A stretch of DNA of 64,000 nucleotides, taken from assembly GCA_030062745.1 (NCBI GenBank), contig CP099841.1, positions 34,464,368-34,528,367 on the forward strand. The letters are read 5' to 3'. Positions 25,701-32,679 of this stretch are shown in pieces. Made by a program: the position numbers and the translations under genes. The notes beneath the pieces are model-generated. The model did not search any database. It was not told the DNA's origin and saw nothing but the letters and a program-made list of their open reading frames with translations. The stretch's first letter is position 1; each line of letters starts with the position of its first letter. This DNA is from Capitulum mitella. Its lineage: Eukaryota; Arthropoda; Thecostraca; Pollicipedomorpha; Pollicipedidae.

Positions 25701-27279
25701 AAGATGCATATTTTTCAGTTGTGGGTGCCCGTGTAATGTGGTGCAGCCGTGTCGGACGTGACGTGCTCGCAGGTTGACCGACCTAACCGCGAGGTCGGCA
25801 TCAGGCGTTCAGCGGTCCCTTCGCCTCCCTCCGACCTCAGGCACGGCTGGGCTTCTCCGGGCAGCGCAACAACTCGGCCACCACGCGAGTGATGCGGGGG
25901 GGCTGCGTTTGGCCTTTTTTGTAACAACGGATTACTGTCATGCTCACTCGGGTTGATATCCATTGTGTCAACATTGCATGACAAAGGGCAATTCTACAGG
26001 TTTCCTTATTAGCTTTGTCACAGTGCTATCCGAAAACCGCATCTTTCGGCATAAAGCCGCATTCCGAACAATGCAGACGTCCAGGCAATATTATTGGCGC
26101 TGCATTTGTGGTTTCCCAAGTGCAATGACAACGTACGAGACACGTGAGACTGGATTTGAAACACAAATGCGCTGTCCGGACTAGCTGGTTCACAGCCTGT
26201 TGCAATAACAACACACCAGCCTCTATAAGTTGGCATAGTGTTTCAGAGATGCAACTAGACGGCCCATGTCCATTGGGAGGCTGAACTGTACGTCCGAGAA
26301 CGCCAGGGTAGGCTGTCGTAACCACGTGAACCGAAACAGCTCCTGTTCGGACCCGCGTCATTAAGACATGCTGTCAAGACGGTGGAGTCAATGCATCGAG
26401 GAAAACAGGCTCAGCCGTACTATCCGTCAAGGCGCTGAATATTGTGCTATGAGATCGAGGTCGATGATCTCCAAATTGCGAAAGTTACATGTCAAAGTGC
26501 ACATGGGTACTGAAAGCAACGCGTGCAGGAGAACGCTATCATCCGCCAGGTTTTGGATGATTTTGTTATGGGCTCTGGACAACAATCTCAATTTTCAGAG
26601 TGCGATTGAACATATTTCAAACTGATATCACCGACAGACTATCGATGGCGCCCAGTCTTTGATAGTTGACGCGACGTGGCATACAGAACCACATGTCACA
26701 TGCATGTCTATATATATATATTAATGCCACACCACATGTCAAGCACATACCGTACAACCTTGTTTTTCGTGATATTCACACCCTAGTCGTGTTTTCGTTT
26801 TCATGTACTCGAAAGTACCATAGCAAGCGCGTACCCTCTGAACTAACAAAAAGGTGTCCGTTGTTGCTGCTTTCATCCGTAATTTGTTTGATGTTTCTCG
26901 CAAAATCAACAGAGCGTGCACCCAGAAGGAGTTTAAATATCTGCGTGTATGAACAGAGAGTACAGGAGCGTCGACAGCGCACCAGCCATCACGCCAGTCG
27001 GGGCGGGGCCGCGCGAGGCCGTCACGCCAGTCGGGGCGGGGCCACGCGAGGCCGTCAAGGCGCAGAACTCCGCTTACTTGTAGGGTATCCACTGCTCCTT
27101 GGTGCCGTTCTCCGGCAGGCGGCAGTGGTGGCGGGGCTCCAGTCGCAGGAACAGGTCCGAGAAGATGTGCAGCGAGATGAACATGAAGTTGAGCGACAGG
27201 ATGGTGAGCACCAGCACGTGGTAGCGTCGGCTCTGGCCGATCAGCTGGATGGCGTCCTTGCACCCGCATGGTGTCGTCT
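4230..27279 (-). CDS. SLC22-like organic ion transporter gene (11 exons assembled, 5' end missing)
   Basis: The product is a predicted plasma-membrane MFS transporter of the SLC22 (organic cation/anion/zwitterion) family with about twelve membrane segments. Exons, in coding order: 27078-27279, 19612-19783, 18275-18376, 15638-15763, 15047-15243, 13565-13734, 8150-8330, 7779-7913, 5511-5596, 5008-5201, 4230-4571. All borders are GT-AG and the phases join without a break, giving 634 codons from the first complete codon plus TGA. Numbering from that codon: TM1 about 20-44; a large extracellular loop with an N-glycosylation sequon at 57-59; the ITE-WGLSCD segment matching the family TEWDLVCD motif at 122-130; the loop 2-3 signature GGIMFAPFVDK-LGRK around 148-162; VPESLNWL after TM6 at 269-276; RRFGRK in loop 8-9; FPTPVRG in TM10-11; and LPETSNRPLPDTI near the end (546-558). 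No initiator methionine lies in the first exon found, so one or more upstream exons are missing. The family assignment is firm; the substrate cannot be read from sequence. Confidence 0.93.
5008..5201 (-). CDS. SLC22-like exon J: TM10 and TM11
   Basis: This exon encodes residues 458-521, DGTDLYPLYLLLKMLAK to GYYYSVM. LLLKMLAKYATFSALVSIRLLIIEIFPTPVRG aligns with the family block K..I......Y.YT.E..PT..R; the usual Y-x-x-E before FPT is SIRLLIIE here. Acceptor TTTTCAG at 5202, donor GTGAGA from 5007. The exon ends in phase 0. Confidence 0.93.
5308..5438. repeat. Imperfect minisatellite, about 36-bp unit, nearly four copies
   Basis: The unit has the pattern CCATGTC-CGTCAGCTCCGGT-(A/T)TCTAACG, repeated with substitutions and small length changes. 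It fills almost half of the 309-base intron between exons I and J of the transporter gene, so length change here would alter a short intron directly. Confidence 0.75.
5511..5596 (-). CDS. SLC22-like exon I: loop 8-9 and TM9
   Basis: This 86-base exon encodes residues 429-456, FGRKKPIMAMLFGCGLA to CPLKT. The split codon before it gives R, so the joint reads LRRFGRKKP, the second copy of the MFS R-x-G-R-R/K signature expected between TM8 and TM9. A hydrophobic TM9 follows. Acceptor TTGCAG at 5597, donor GTGAGT from 5510. Confidence 0.9.
5597..7778 (-). other. Intron between exons H and I
   Basis: A 2.2-kb intron of the transporter gene with canonical ends. Apart from a pyrimidine microsatellite close to its 5' end I see no gene or recognisable mobile element in it. 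A GC-rich patch at about 6820-6970 has no supported coding content. Confidence 0.7.
7691..7736. repeat. (CT)23 microsatellite
   Basis: Twenty-three perfect CT units on the plus strand, (GA)n in the sense of the transporter transcript. It begins about 42 bases past the 5' splice donor of exon H. Confidence 0.97.
7779..7913 (-). CDS. SLC22-like exon H: TM7 end and TM8
   Basis: This exon encodes residues 384-427. AVVGFLYFGLTTSTMES corresponds to the YYGLS.. part of TM7 in relatives. GNVYLNYGLSGVVMIPA is the conserved N.....SG..E.P.. block of TM8, with M where many relatives have E. The exon ends at SVFLILR. Acceptor ACGACAG at 7914, donor GTACGG from 7778. A (CT)23 run begins about 42 bases into the following intron. 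Confidence 0.92.
8150..8330 (-). CDS. SLC22-like exon G: rest of central loop, start of TM7
   Basis: This exon encodes residues 324-382, with split codons at both ends. It begins AKAAHRLQRRVTG, passes through a hydrophilic region, then KLFDMMKNRQLRKHFVIVSYVW. That last part matches the family's LF..P.LR+......W segment, which leads from the central cytoplasmic loop into TM7. Acceptor GCGGCAG at 8331, donor GTGAGG from 8149. A nearer CACAG acceptor exists but breaks the frame. Confidence 0.92.
10740..11420. repeat. Degenerate minisatellite, roughly 30-bp unit
   Basis: This is a run of diverged units built around GTCTCAGGGGCCCCT-TTGGC. Words such as GTCTCAG, GGGGCCCCT and TTTTGGCAGT recur every 25-35 bases in varying order. 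Divergence is high, so the exact unit and copy number cannot be set by eye. It is intronic in the transporter gene. Confidence 0.65.
11552..11584. repeat. GC hairpin with G and C homopolymers
   Basis: CCCCCCAGCC at 11557-11566 pairs with GGCTGGGGGG at 11571-11580 around a TGAC loop. It follows an eight-G run at 11532-11539. A similar arrangement occurs at 11992-12020, where a G run, CAGTCAACTG and a C run can pair. The two look like diverged copies of one repeat end. Confidence 0.7.
11992..12020. repeat. G-run / C-run inverted repeat
   Basis: A run of eight G followed by CAGTCAACTG and ten or more C forms a self-complementary hairpin. It resembles the 11.55-kb hairpin. The flanking sequence has several AGGTCA-type words (11860-11905), as do repeats elsewhere in the window. 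Confidence 0.65.
13430..13564. repeat. 45-bp tandem repeat, three identical copies, each ending in a splice donor
   Basis: Units 13430-13474, 13475-13519 and 13520-13564 are identical. On the minus strand each begins GTGAGTAGG. The copy nearest the exon supplies the real 5' splice site of exon F, and the other two place identical donors 45 and 90 bases into the intron. The unit length is a multiple of three. The first in-frame stop (TAG) comes at once, so use of a distal donor would truncate the protein after about 324 residues, before TM7. Confidence 0.95.
13565..13734 (-). CDS. SLC22-like exon F: PES motif and intracellular loop
   Basis: This exon encodes residues 267-322: FFVPESLNWLVSAGRKEEA, the diagnostic P-E-S-x-x-W-L motif after TM6, then IIRRAARLNG, then an acidic stretch. 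Acceptor GGACAG at 13735. The donor GTGAGT from 13564 forms the last six bases of the third copy of a 45-bp tandem repeat, so three identical donors lie in line. If the exon were extended past the first donor it would read two more residues (C, E) and then TAG. Confidence 0.93.
13735..15046 (-). other. Intron between exons E and F
   Basis: A 1.3-kb intron of the transporter gene with GT-AG ends. I see no other feature in it. Confidence 0.7.
15047..15243 (-). CDS. SLC22-like exon E: TM4, TM5 and TM6
   Basis: This exon encodes 65 codons (201-265) plus two bases. It begins GVEVGVLVLAVELVPAENR, the TM4 segment with the family's conserved E at the membrane exit. It continues through a TM5 segment (VLFIAYSVGHCLLPVLAYF) and SWRYFQLTIALSS, which matches the WR(W/Y)xQ motif before TM6. 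Acceptor TTTCAG at 15244, donor GTACAT from 15046. The donor is weaker than the others, but it is the one that keeps the frame into VPESLNWL. Confidence 0.92.
15638..15763 (-). CDS. SLC22-like exon D: MFS signature, TM3, start of TM4
   Basis: This exon encodes 42 whole codons (159-200), from LGRKTLIMMCC through LRFLARLYIE. LGRK completes the conserved loop 2-3 signature. The hydrophobic segment is TM3, and RFLARLY corresponds to the conserved R-L-G turn that opens TM4. Acceptor TTGCAG at 15764, donor GTAAGT from 15637, both phase 0. Confidence 0.93.
16065..16133. repeat. CT-rich low-complexity tract
   Basis: An almost pure pyrimidine stretch on the plus strand made of CT, CTT and CCT words. 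It is intronic in the transporter gene. Confidence 0.85.
17181..17262 (+). repeat. tRNA-derived SINE relic or tRNA pseudogene
   Basis: A perfect RNA polymerase III A box, TGGCTCAGTTGG, lies at 17190-17201. It sits in an intact D-arm (GCTC, loop, GAGC). A degraded B box, GGCTTGAGTTG, lies 49 bases downstream at 17239-17249, the normal spacing. The T-arm and acceptor stem no longer pair, so this is not a working tRNA gene. A tRNA-derived SINE head is the best reading. Confidence 0.55.
18275..18376 (-). CDS. SLC22-like exon C: end of loop 1 and TM2
   Basis: This exon encodes 34 whole codons (125-158), from WGLSCDQDRRIMAS to FAPFVDK. The start continues the ITE of exon B into the family's TEWDLVCD-type motif. 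The end is the first half of the loop 2-3 MFS signature, completed by LGRK in exon D. Acceptor GGCAG at 18377, donor GTGAGG from 18274, both phase 0. The exon is clearly GC-rich and lies in a GC-rich island. Confidence 0.92.
18377..19611 (-). other. Intron between exons B and C
   Basis: A 1.2-kb intron of the transporter gene. The part at 19080-19360 is GC-rich and includes a poly-C tract at about 19278-19291. Long open frames across it result from GC content, not from a recognised protein. Confidence 0.65.
19612..19783 (-). CDS. SLC22-like exon B: extracellular loop 1
   Basis: This exon encodes residues 68-124: a hydrophilic, poorly conserved stretch with an acidic and proline-rich centre, a basic patch KSKRRKLR (about 100-107), a cysteine, and STMITE, which leads into the conserved W of the next exon. 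The donor is GTAAGA from 19611. I chose the acceptor CGCAG at 19784 because it keeps phase with exon A. A second acceptor, TCGGTAG (exon start 19769), has a better pyrimidine tract but is out of phase with exon A as drawn. It would need an additional, unseen exon. The intron before this exon is 7.3 kb. Confidence 0.8.
22912..22997. repeat. AT-only cluster of TTAATATTAA-type words
   Basis: About 80 bases composed almost only of A and T, built from overlapping AATATTAAT and ATTTAATAT words that are partly self-complementary. No gene signal. Confidence 0.8.
23300..23587. repeat. GC-rich cluster of perfect and near-perfect palindromes
   Basis: CGACGGAGG and CCTCCGTCG flank a single base at 23301-23319. 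A spacer-free palindrome spans 23491-23546: its inner 40 bases (23499-23538) are exactly self-complementary, and the outer arms pair with one T-G mismatch. Its right half is repeated directly from about 23546. CCTCTCTTC and GAAGAGAGG pair at about 23564-23587. The cluster lies in a 450-bp GC island inside the longest intron of the transporter gene. Confidence 0.85.
25640..25671. repeat. Interrupted (CT)n microsatellite
   Basis: Two CT runs separated by an eight- to nine-base C tract. Intronic in the transporter gene. Confidence 0.9.
26987..27052. repeat. 33-bp tandem duplication beside exon A
   Basis: Units 26987-27019 and 27020-27052 differ at two positions. The array lies only about 25 bases past the 5' splice donor of exon A (GT at 27077-27076), in the intron. 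The unit is very GC-rich (GGGGCGGGGCC core). Confidence 0.92.
27078..27279 (-). CDS. SLC22-like exon A: TM1 and start of extracellular loop 1
   Basis: This exon encodes residues 1-66 (begins TTPCGCKDAIQLIG) plus two bases of the next codon. It has the amphipathic IQLIGQSRRYHVL lead-in typical just before TM1 of SLC22 proteins, a hydrophobic TM1, then CRLPENGTK with an N-glycosylation sequon. The acceptor is a pyrimidine-rich tract ending CTCAG at 27284-27280; the donor is GTAAGC from 27077. The exon enters in phase with two bases of a split codon, so a preceding exon must supply one base. I found no convincing exon with an ATG upstream within the window. Confidence 0.88.
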
Positions 27280-28969
27280 CTGAGGGCAGCAGAACGACAC
27301 AGTCAGGACCGGGCTGAGTCCCAGCCGTTTGAACGGGTCACTACGTAGCTGCTGCGGCGGGCTGCGTTCAGTCACAGCGTGTAATGCTCACCTGAACTGG
27401 TGCCATAACTAGTCACCAGCCTTACAAATATGACTAAAAATACAACCCAGGAATAACGAATATAAAAAAATCCGACATCTGGAATGGTGTTCCTGGGCCA
27501 CAAATCATGTATCTGGGGCATCACTTTGATTCATTGGGATGCCGTGATTCAGTGGTCGAAGTCCTAAGTAATCCACGAGATATGTGCGGTGATATGGGAA
27601 CTACACGGTTCATGCAGCATCTCTTCGACTCCAGGAACTGGCATGAGCTGCGTGGGACAGTATTCCGACATCTGCGGCGTCCGGCAGCTGTTGCCGGCTC
27701 AGCAGGCTCGGTCCCACCGTCGCCTCCCGCCGGCGGCACCGATCAGCGGACCCGCCCGACCTCGTGCGACCCGCCGTCTGCAGCGAGGGCTCCGGCAGAG
27801 TGTCCGCATACAGGACGCGAGTGATTTTGCAGTCCCGCCCGCCATGTGGTCTGTGCATCGTGCTGGTCTGCGTCCTGCACGCAGTGACAGCGTGAGTGGG
27901 CGGTGGTGCACCGTGGGCACGGCTGCAAAACTCACTCATGCAAAACAGATCACTTCTGGTTCTCGACTCCTGGCTTACGTCGGAAACGACGATGCTCGCT
28001 GTCAACCCAGCCGCTGTATCCGGCGAGTATCTCCGTCCAAATCCCCCTCGGTCTCCTAGTTATCCGTTACCTTGATCGACAACAGATGCGTTATTTATAG
28101 CACCAAGGCTTCGGGGAATTGGACGGTGTCATGCTTTGAAGTGCACGTAAAAAAGCTGCAGTCTGTATTCCTGTATGAGATAGCCAAGTTAGTCTGTGTT
28201 CCTAGAGGCCAATCTGTGGTATACATTTTGTCTCAAAACTCTATACTTACGGAGGTTTAACGCGATTTCCCACGGTCTTTCCGTGGCTTATTTGTGTCTT
28301 GCTCGGCCGTGTCCTGTCTGCAGTTGTTAAGCGACACCGCGCCACAACAGGCAGAGCTTTACTGATCGGCGCAGGCCCGCATTGCGTCATATCGGCGATG
28401 AGCGCCAGAGATAGTTTTTGATGGGCTATGTTTGCTAAAGTTTGCATGTTTGCTAATGTTTGCATGCGATGTTCAGAAAATGATGTCGAAAACGTCGTCG
28501 GCGACGTTTCCAGATCAGCCAGGTTTTTTCGAAAAGCCGACCAAGGTGACGCGTTCCCTTTTAGATCGATGTGCGATATTATTGGTCGTTTTGCCGCATA
28601 CCAGTCGTGCGTCGTCTGCAGTGCTGAAAGGCAGAGGTCAGACGAGGAGCTCACTCTGGATAAATCTCGCCCAGGTGTTGTTATTTGTTTCATTTAAGTA
28701 GTTGAGGATGTAAAAAAAAAACACTTTTGCGTCGGTTGTTTTTTATCCCCTACCCCTTGATAGGTACGCAGGTTCCGTGCCCGTGTGACCCAATTACGTT
28801 AAATACTGTAGTTTATACACTTCTTCAGAATGTTGAATGGACAATTTCAAGATGTTAAAGATGTTGAAAATAGATGCATTTGAATCCAAGGGGAAAGGAG
28901 CCCTTGGAGCCAGGGCCACTAGAAAACCGTCGCGCAACCTTGCCCTAAAGTTCTTTGAAGAAAAAGTGG
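27280..28969. other. Upstream flank or first intron of the transporter gene
   Basis: This should hold the missing 5' exon(s) or be part of the first intron. A GC-rich patch at 27640-27900 could be a promoter or first-exon region. I find no ATG-containing exon whose donor phase fits exon A. Nothing else is recognisable. Confidence 0.35.
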
Positions 28970-30538
28970 GTCTTGGATAGGGATGCACCGGATCGGGGTT
29001 TTTGTGATCCGGCCGGATACCGGATATGCCGGATCGGGGTGCCGGACATCCGGCCGGATACCGGATATTATGTTTACATGTTTTTATTTACTTTTTCTAT
29101 TTAAAGAATGGAACCGAAAAGACTGAATAAAAGGAAAAATATGGGAAACTGAAAAAATTAGTGAAAAATATCGACAGTTTGTGAGTCATCCCCCAGTGCA
29201 TAAACTTACTGTGAGGTTTCCATAGGTTTCCTTGTAATAAATAAATAGATGAGCAAAGAACACAACAATAACAGTGGAGCTCACCATCTCCCACTGCAAT
29301 CAAAGGCATTGGTGTAGCCACGATTCGGAAATAGGGGGGAGAGGAGGAACAAGCTGGCTGCAGTCCACCAAGAACATATAGGACGAGGGGTAGAAATAAC
29401 TTTCTAAAGTGCAAGAAATAGTGTCTCCAATGGGAACTTCCCATTTGATACCTTAAAAATTAGGGCACAAATCGCCACTTCTGGAAACCCGCTGGGGGAC
29501 ACGGGCACGCAGAGGCAAAGGCTTCAGAATACGCAGAATATTATTACAGCGCCTTCGTAGAACTAGAATACCTGACTTGACAACCCTTTACGATTACTAA
29601 AGTATGCCTCTTGAAGTAACAGGTGGGTACTAAGAAATGAAGAAATGAAAACTTTTTAACTATACATATTTCTTAAACATTACAGGTTTCACCACTGGCA
29701 TTAGGCTTGTGCGTGCTAACCACTGTTGGCCTTAAAATCGTGCAAAAATGTGTGAGGAATTTCAATTTATTTGCAGCCAGGAGGCAATATCAAAGCAACG
29801 TGACAAAGAGATTGTCGCGAGACTTGCCCGTGAGAACCCAGAACGGCCCAAATCATTTATCTGGAGGCATTGTGAATCCTTCAGGAGCCACGAACAACTG
29901 TTTACAGAACGCTGGCAACCCTCTAGAGTCGAGGTAACATTTCTCACATTGGCAATCACCACCAAACAACCAGACTGAGCATTAACCCGCGCAATGGAAG
30001 GGGGTTTCGCACTAACGCGCACTGGAAGGGGGTCTAAAAGTGCCCTCCTCCGATCTCGGCAACAGAAAGGAATATGAAGTTTTATGGGCAGGGAGGGGCT
30101 ATAACGATTTACATTGTGTGCAATTTTCATGACTCTGGGTCGATATCTTCAAGGTCAAATGGGGTGGAACAGGTCAAGTTTGGATACTTTCTCGGCCCGT
30201 ACAGGCCATTCCGTACAACTTTTCGAACGAAACGGGGTGTTTGCTTGGCCGTCAAAACGTGGAATACGACAACTTCCATTCATGTGGTGTCTTGACTGGG
30301 GATTTTGGGTCGAGGTCATGTCAGGCCATTGACCTATGGTGTCATGTTTCATCTTTTACAGATCAGATTTCGAACAACACGGGACAGTTTGGGAGTAAAT
30401 GAGGGCGCAACATGTATCTTTTGGCGTATTTTCAGTGAAGGTAGCCAACATCGGTACATCTAGTCATTTCCAGCGTTTATATTTCTGTATGTATGTATGT
30501 GTATGTATGTATATACATGTGAATATCAATGTGCCAAA

Positions 30539-30995
30539 CGTGTTTTAGTATGGTCTTTAAATGCGTATCTCACACAAATCAATATATTGCAAGGCAAATC
30601 TGGACCAGGTCGCAAAAGCTGCCCTTGACCTTTGATGACCTTGATCTGAAATGGCTCTGGTATACATATATGCGTATCCATGTGCGCACACGTGTTTTTA
30701 TTAGGGTCTTTGAATGCATATTTCATACGAATCGACATGTCGCAGAACCAATCTGGGACAGGTTACAAGATATTTGACCTTTACCTTTAACGGCCTTGAC
30801 CTTCACTGACCTTGATTTATGTAAGCGTATCAGTGTGCGCACACGTGTTTTTATTAGGGCCTTCGAATGCATATTTCATGCAAACTGACATGTTGTAAAG
30901 CAAATGTGAATCAGGTCACAAACTGCTTGACCTTGACCTTTGATGACCTTGACCCTTATTGACCCTGGCTGTGGTCTTGGTACGTCTATCACTTA
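30539..30995. repeat. 152-bp tandem repeat, three diverged copies
   Basis: Copies start at about 30539, 30691 and 30844, each with CGTGTTTTA/TTAGGGTCTT near its start and ending in a CCTTGACC-rich segment. Each contains at least one TGACCTTGA word, the reverse complement of TCAAGGTCA, which is the extended half-site known for monomeric nuclear receptors. The array is inside the hAT element. It is preceded by a TATG/TGTA microsatellite at 30488-30513. Confidence 0.85.
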
Positions 30996-31429
30996 TGCCC
31001 GAATGACATCGCCTGATTGTGTTCAAACAGTAGTCTTAAATCGAACGCTAGTTCTTTCACAAGGTTGCCATTTGTTAGCGACAACCGTCGATTTCGTTAT
31101 GTTTGCCTGACTTCCAATGCTTGAAACTTCAAAAATTTCCGGCCGATTTCCGATTTTTCTACGTCATTCAACGAGTCATTCAATTGTCATAAATGCCACA
31201 AAGTAGCAGCAACCAGCTCCGATCCATTCTCTAGATATTCAAGAAAAACTGGTGAGGGGGCACAAAAAAGACCCCGCTTCCAGTGCGCGTGTTAAAAGAC
31301 AGATGCAGTTGATTCGAGCTGTAAAAACAACGCGTGTCATAACGCGTTCTGGCCGGAAGGTTTGGAATCTCTAGAACGTACGTGACAAAAATAATTGGTG
31401 GCAAACAAGGTTCGGTACCGAAAGAGCAA

Positions 31430-32083
31430 GAGGTCACCCCAGGTCACCCAAAACAAGCGGTCGCCCAAAAGACCCGCATCCGGAAACTGTCGCGCGGATC
31501 ATATGAAATCGGAAAGAATGTGGCATTGCCATGGACGACGAAAGCTACTTCACCTATCACAAGAGGCATATGCCAGGAAACCTTGGGTGCTTTGTTGGAT
31601 CACGTGGAGACTGTCCGGCAGTACAACTGAGGCAAGAGAGCAAGTTTCCCCGTAACCTTTTCGTGTGGTCCGCCATCTCTCCAAGGGGTGTGACAAGTCC
31701 GGTTATCACGCCGAGCATGGGTAATGCTGATGGCAACATGTAGCGTGAGAAGTGCGTAGGAGATGTGCTCATCCCATATTTGGATAAGGACTGTTTCGAC
31801 AGGGACATGTTGATCTGGCCAGACTTGGCCAGGGTTCATTATGCGAAGAAAACGCTCAAGTTGCTGGAAGAGGCCAGAGTGCCGTATGTAGTGCGTAACA
31901 GCAATTCCCTGTGTGCCCCATGTGCGTCCTACTGAGGACATCTAGGGTATCATTAAGCAAAGGATGTTTCAGGGAGACTGGTACGCAACACCCAAAGTCG
32001 CCCTAAAGCGCTGGATGAGCCAGGTGATCGCTGTTCTGGACCCAGAGATACTGCGTAAAATGCTGGTGCGCGTGCGCGTGTGT
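31430..32083 (+). pseudogene. Mariner-like (DD37E-type) transposase relic
   Basis: A decayed IS630-Tc1-mariner transposase nested in the hAT element. From 31531 it reads MDDESYFTYHKRHMPGN, carrying the first catalytic D region, then FPRNLFVWSAISPRGV. A TAG follows at 31741. The frame resumes to LIWPDLARVHYAKKTL (second catalytic D, codon 31822-31824). After a frameshift the block VRPTED (catalytic E at 31934-31936), stop, GIIKQRMFQGDWYA follows in another frame. The TAG there replaces the W of the usual ED-W motif. D and E are 36-37 codons apart, as in DD37E families. At least three inactivating changes. I could not place its terminal repeats. Confidence 0.85.
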
Positions 32084-32679
32084 TTTGCCAGCAGATGAGG
32101 GATGATGGAGATGATCCATTAGGGAAGAACTGACCGCAACGTCTACGACTACATTTCTGCAAAGTTTAATGTTCATACAATATTAAATGTGCTTACGGTA
32201 TGACTTTAAATGCTGTTTCATTTTCCAGTGCCCATACGTTATATTTTCCTTTAATGCATTTGTCAGAGAATTTGAGAAAGATAAGAAATATTTAGAAAAA
32301 GGAAGATAATGAATCATAAGATGGGCTGCTGACCGCATGCTACCTATTGTTTCATAGCTTTGAACTTGAGTCCCATTCTTGCAAAATATGTCCGAACCCT
32401 CCCGGATCAATACAGAAAAGTATTGGTTCCAAGGTCTCCAGACCGACCTGGAACTGCCAGTTACATCGACAATCTAATACAACAAGGCACGTTTCTCCTG
32501 AAACGGTTTTGGACGCAAACATTAGAGCAGCGTCTTGATCGTACACCGGGAGGTTAAGTATCCGGCAATATCCGGCCGGGTCACAAAAATATCCGGCCGG
32601 ATACCGGATACCGGATAATCTCTAATATCTGGCCGGATATCCGGCCGGACCGGATATCCGGTGCATCCCTAGTCTTGGG

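Larger units (their letters stand above)
19784..27077 (-). other. Intron between exons A and B
   Basis: A 7.3-kb intron of the transporter gene, possibly interrupted by an exon I did not see. It contains an AT-rich cluster at 22.9 kb, a GC-rich palindrome cluster at 23.3-23.6 kb, a CT microsatellite at 25.64 kb and a 33-bp duplication beside exon A. No nested gene is supported. Confidence 0.6.
28970..32679. mobile_element. hAT-type DNA transposon with target-site duplication
   Basis: The element spans 28978-32671 (3,694 bp). It starts TAGGGATGCACCGGAT and ends with the exact reverse complement of those 16 bases. It is flanked by GTCTTGGA (28970-28977) and GTCTTGGG (32672-32679), an 8-bp target duplication with one difference. 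TAGGG-type ends and 8-bp duplications are hallmarks of the hAT superfamily. Inside both ends are repeated subterminal motifs of the ATCCGGCCGGATACCGG type: two on the left (29007-29027, 29048-29068) and several on the right (32560-32660), likely transposase-binding repeats. I found no hAT transposase frame, so it appears non-autonomous. It carries a tandem repeat and a decayed mariner-like gene. Confidence 0.88.

Noticed and set aside
26026..26361. Possible Tc1-type transposase remnant on the minus strand
   Set aside because: No DDE motif block could be aligned in any frame.
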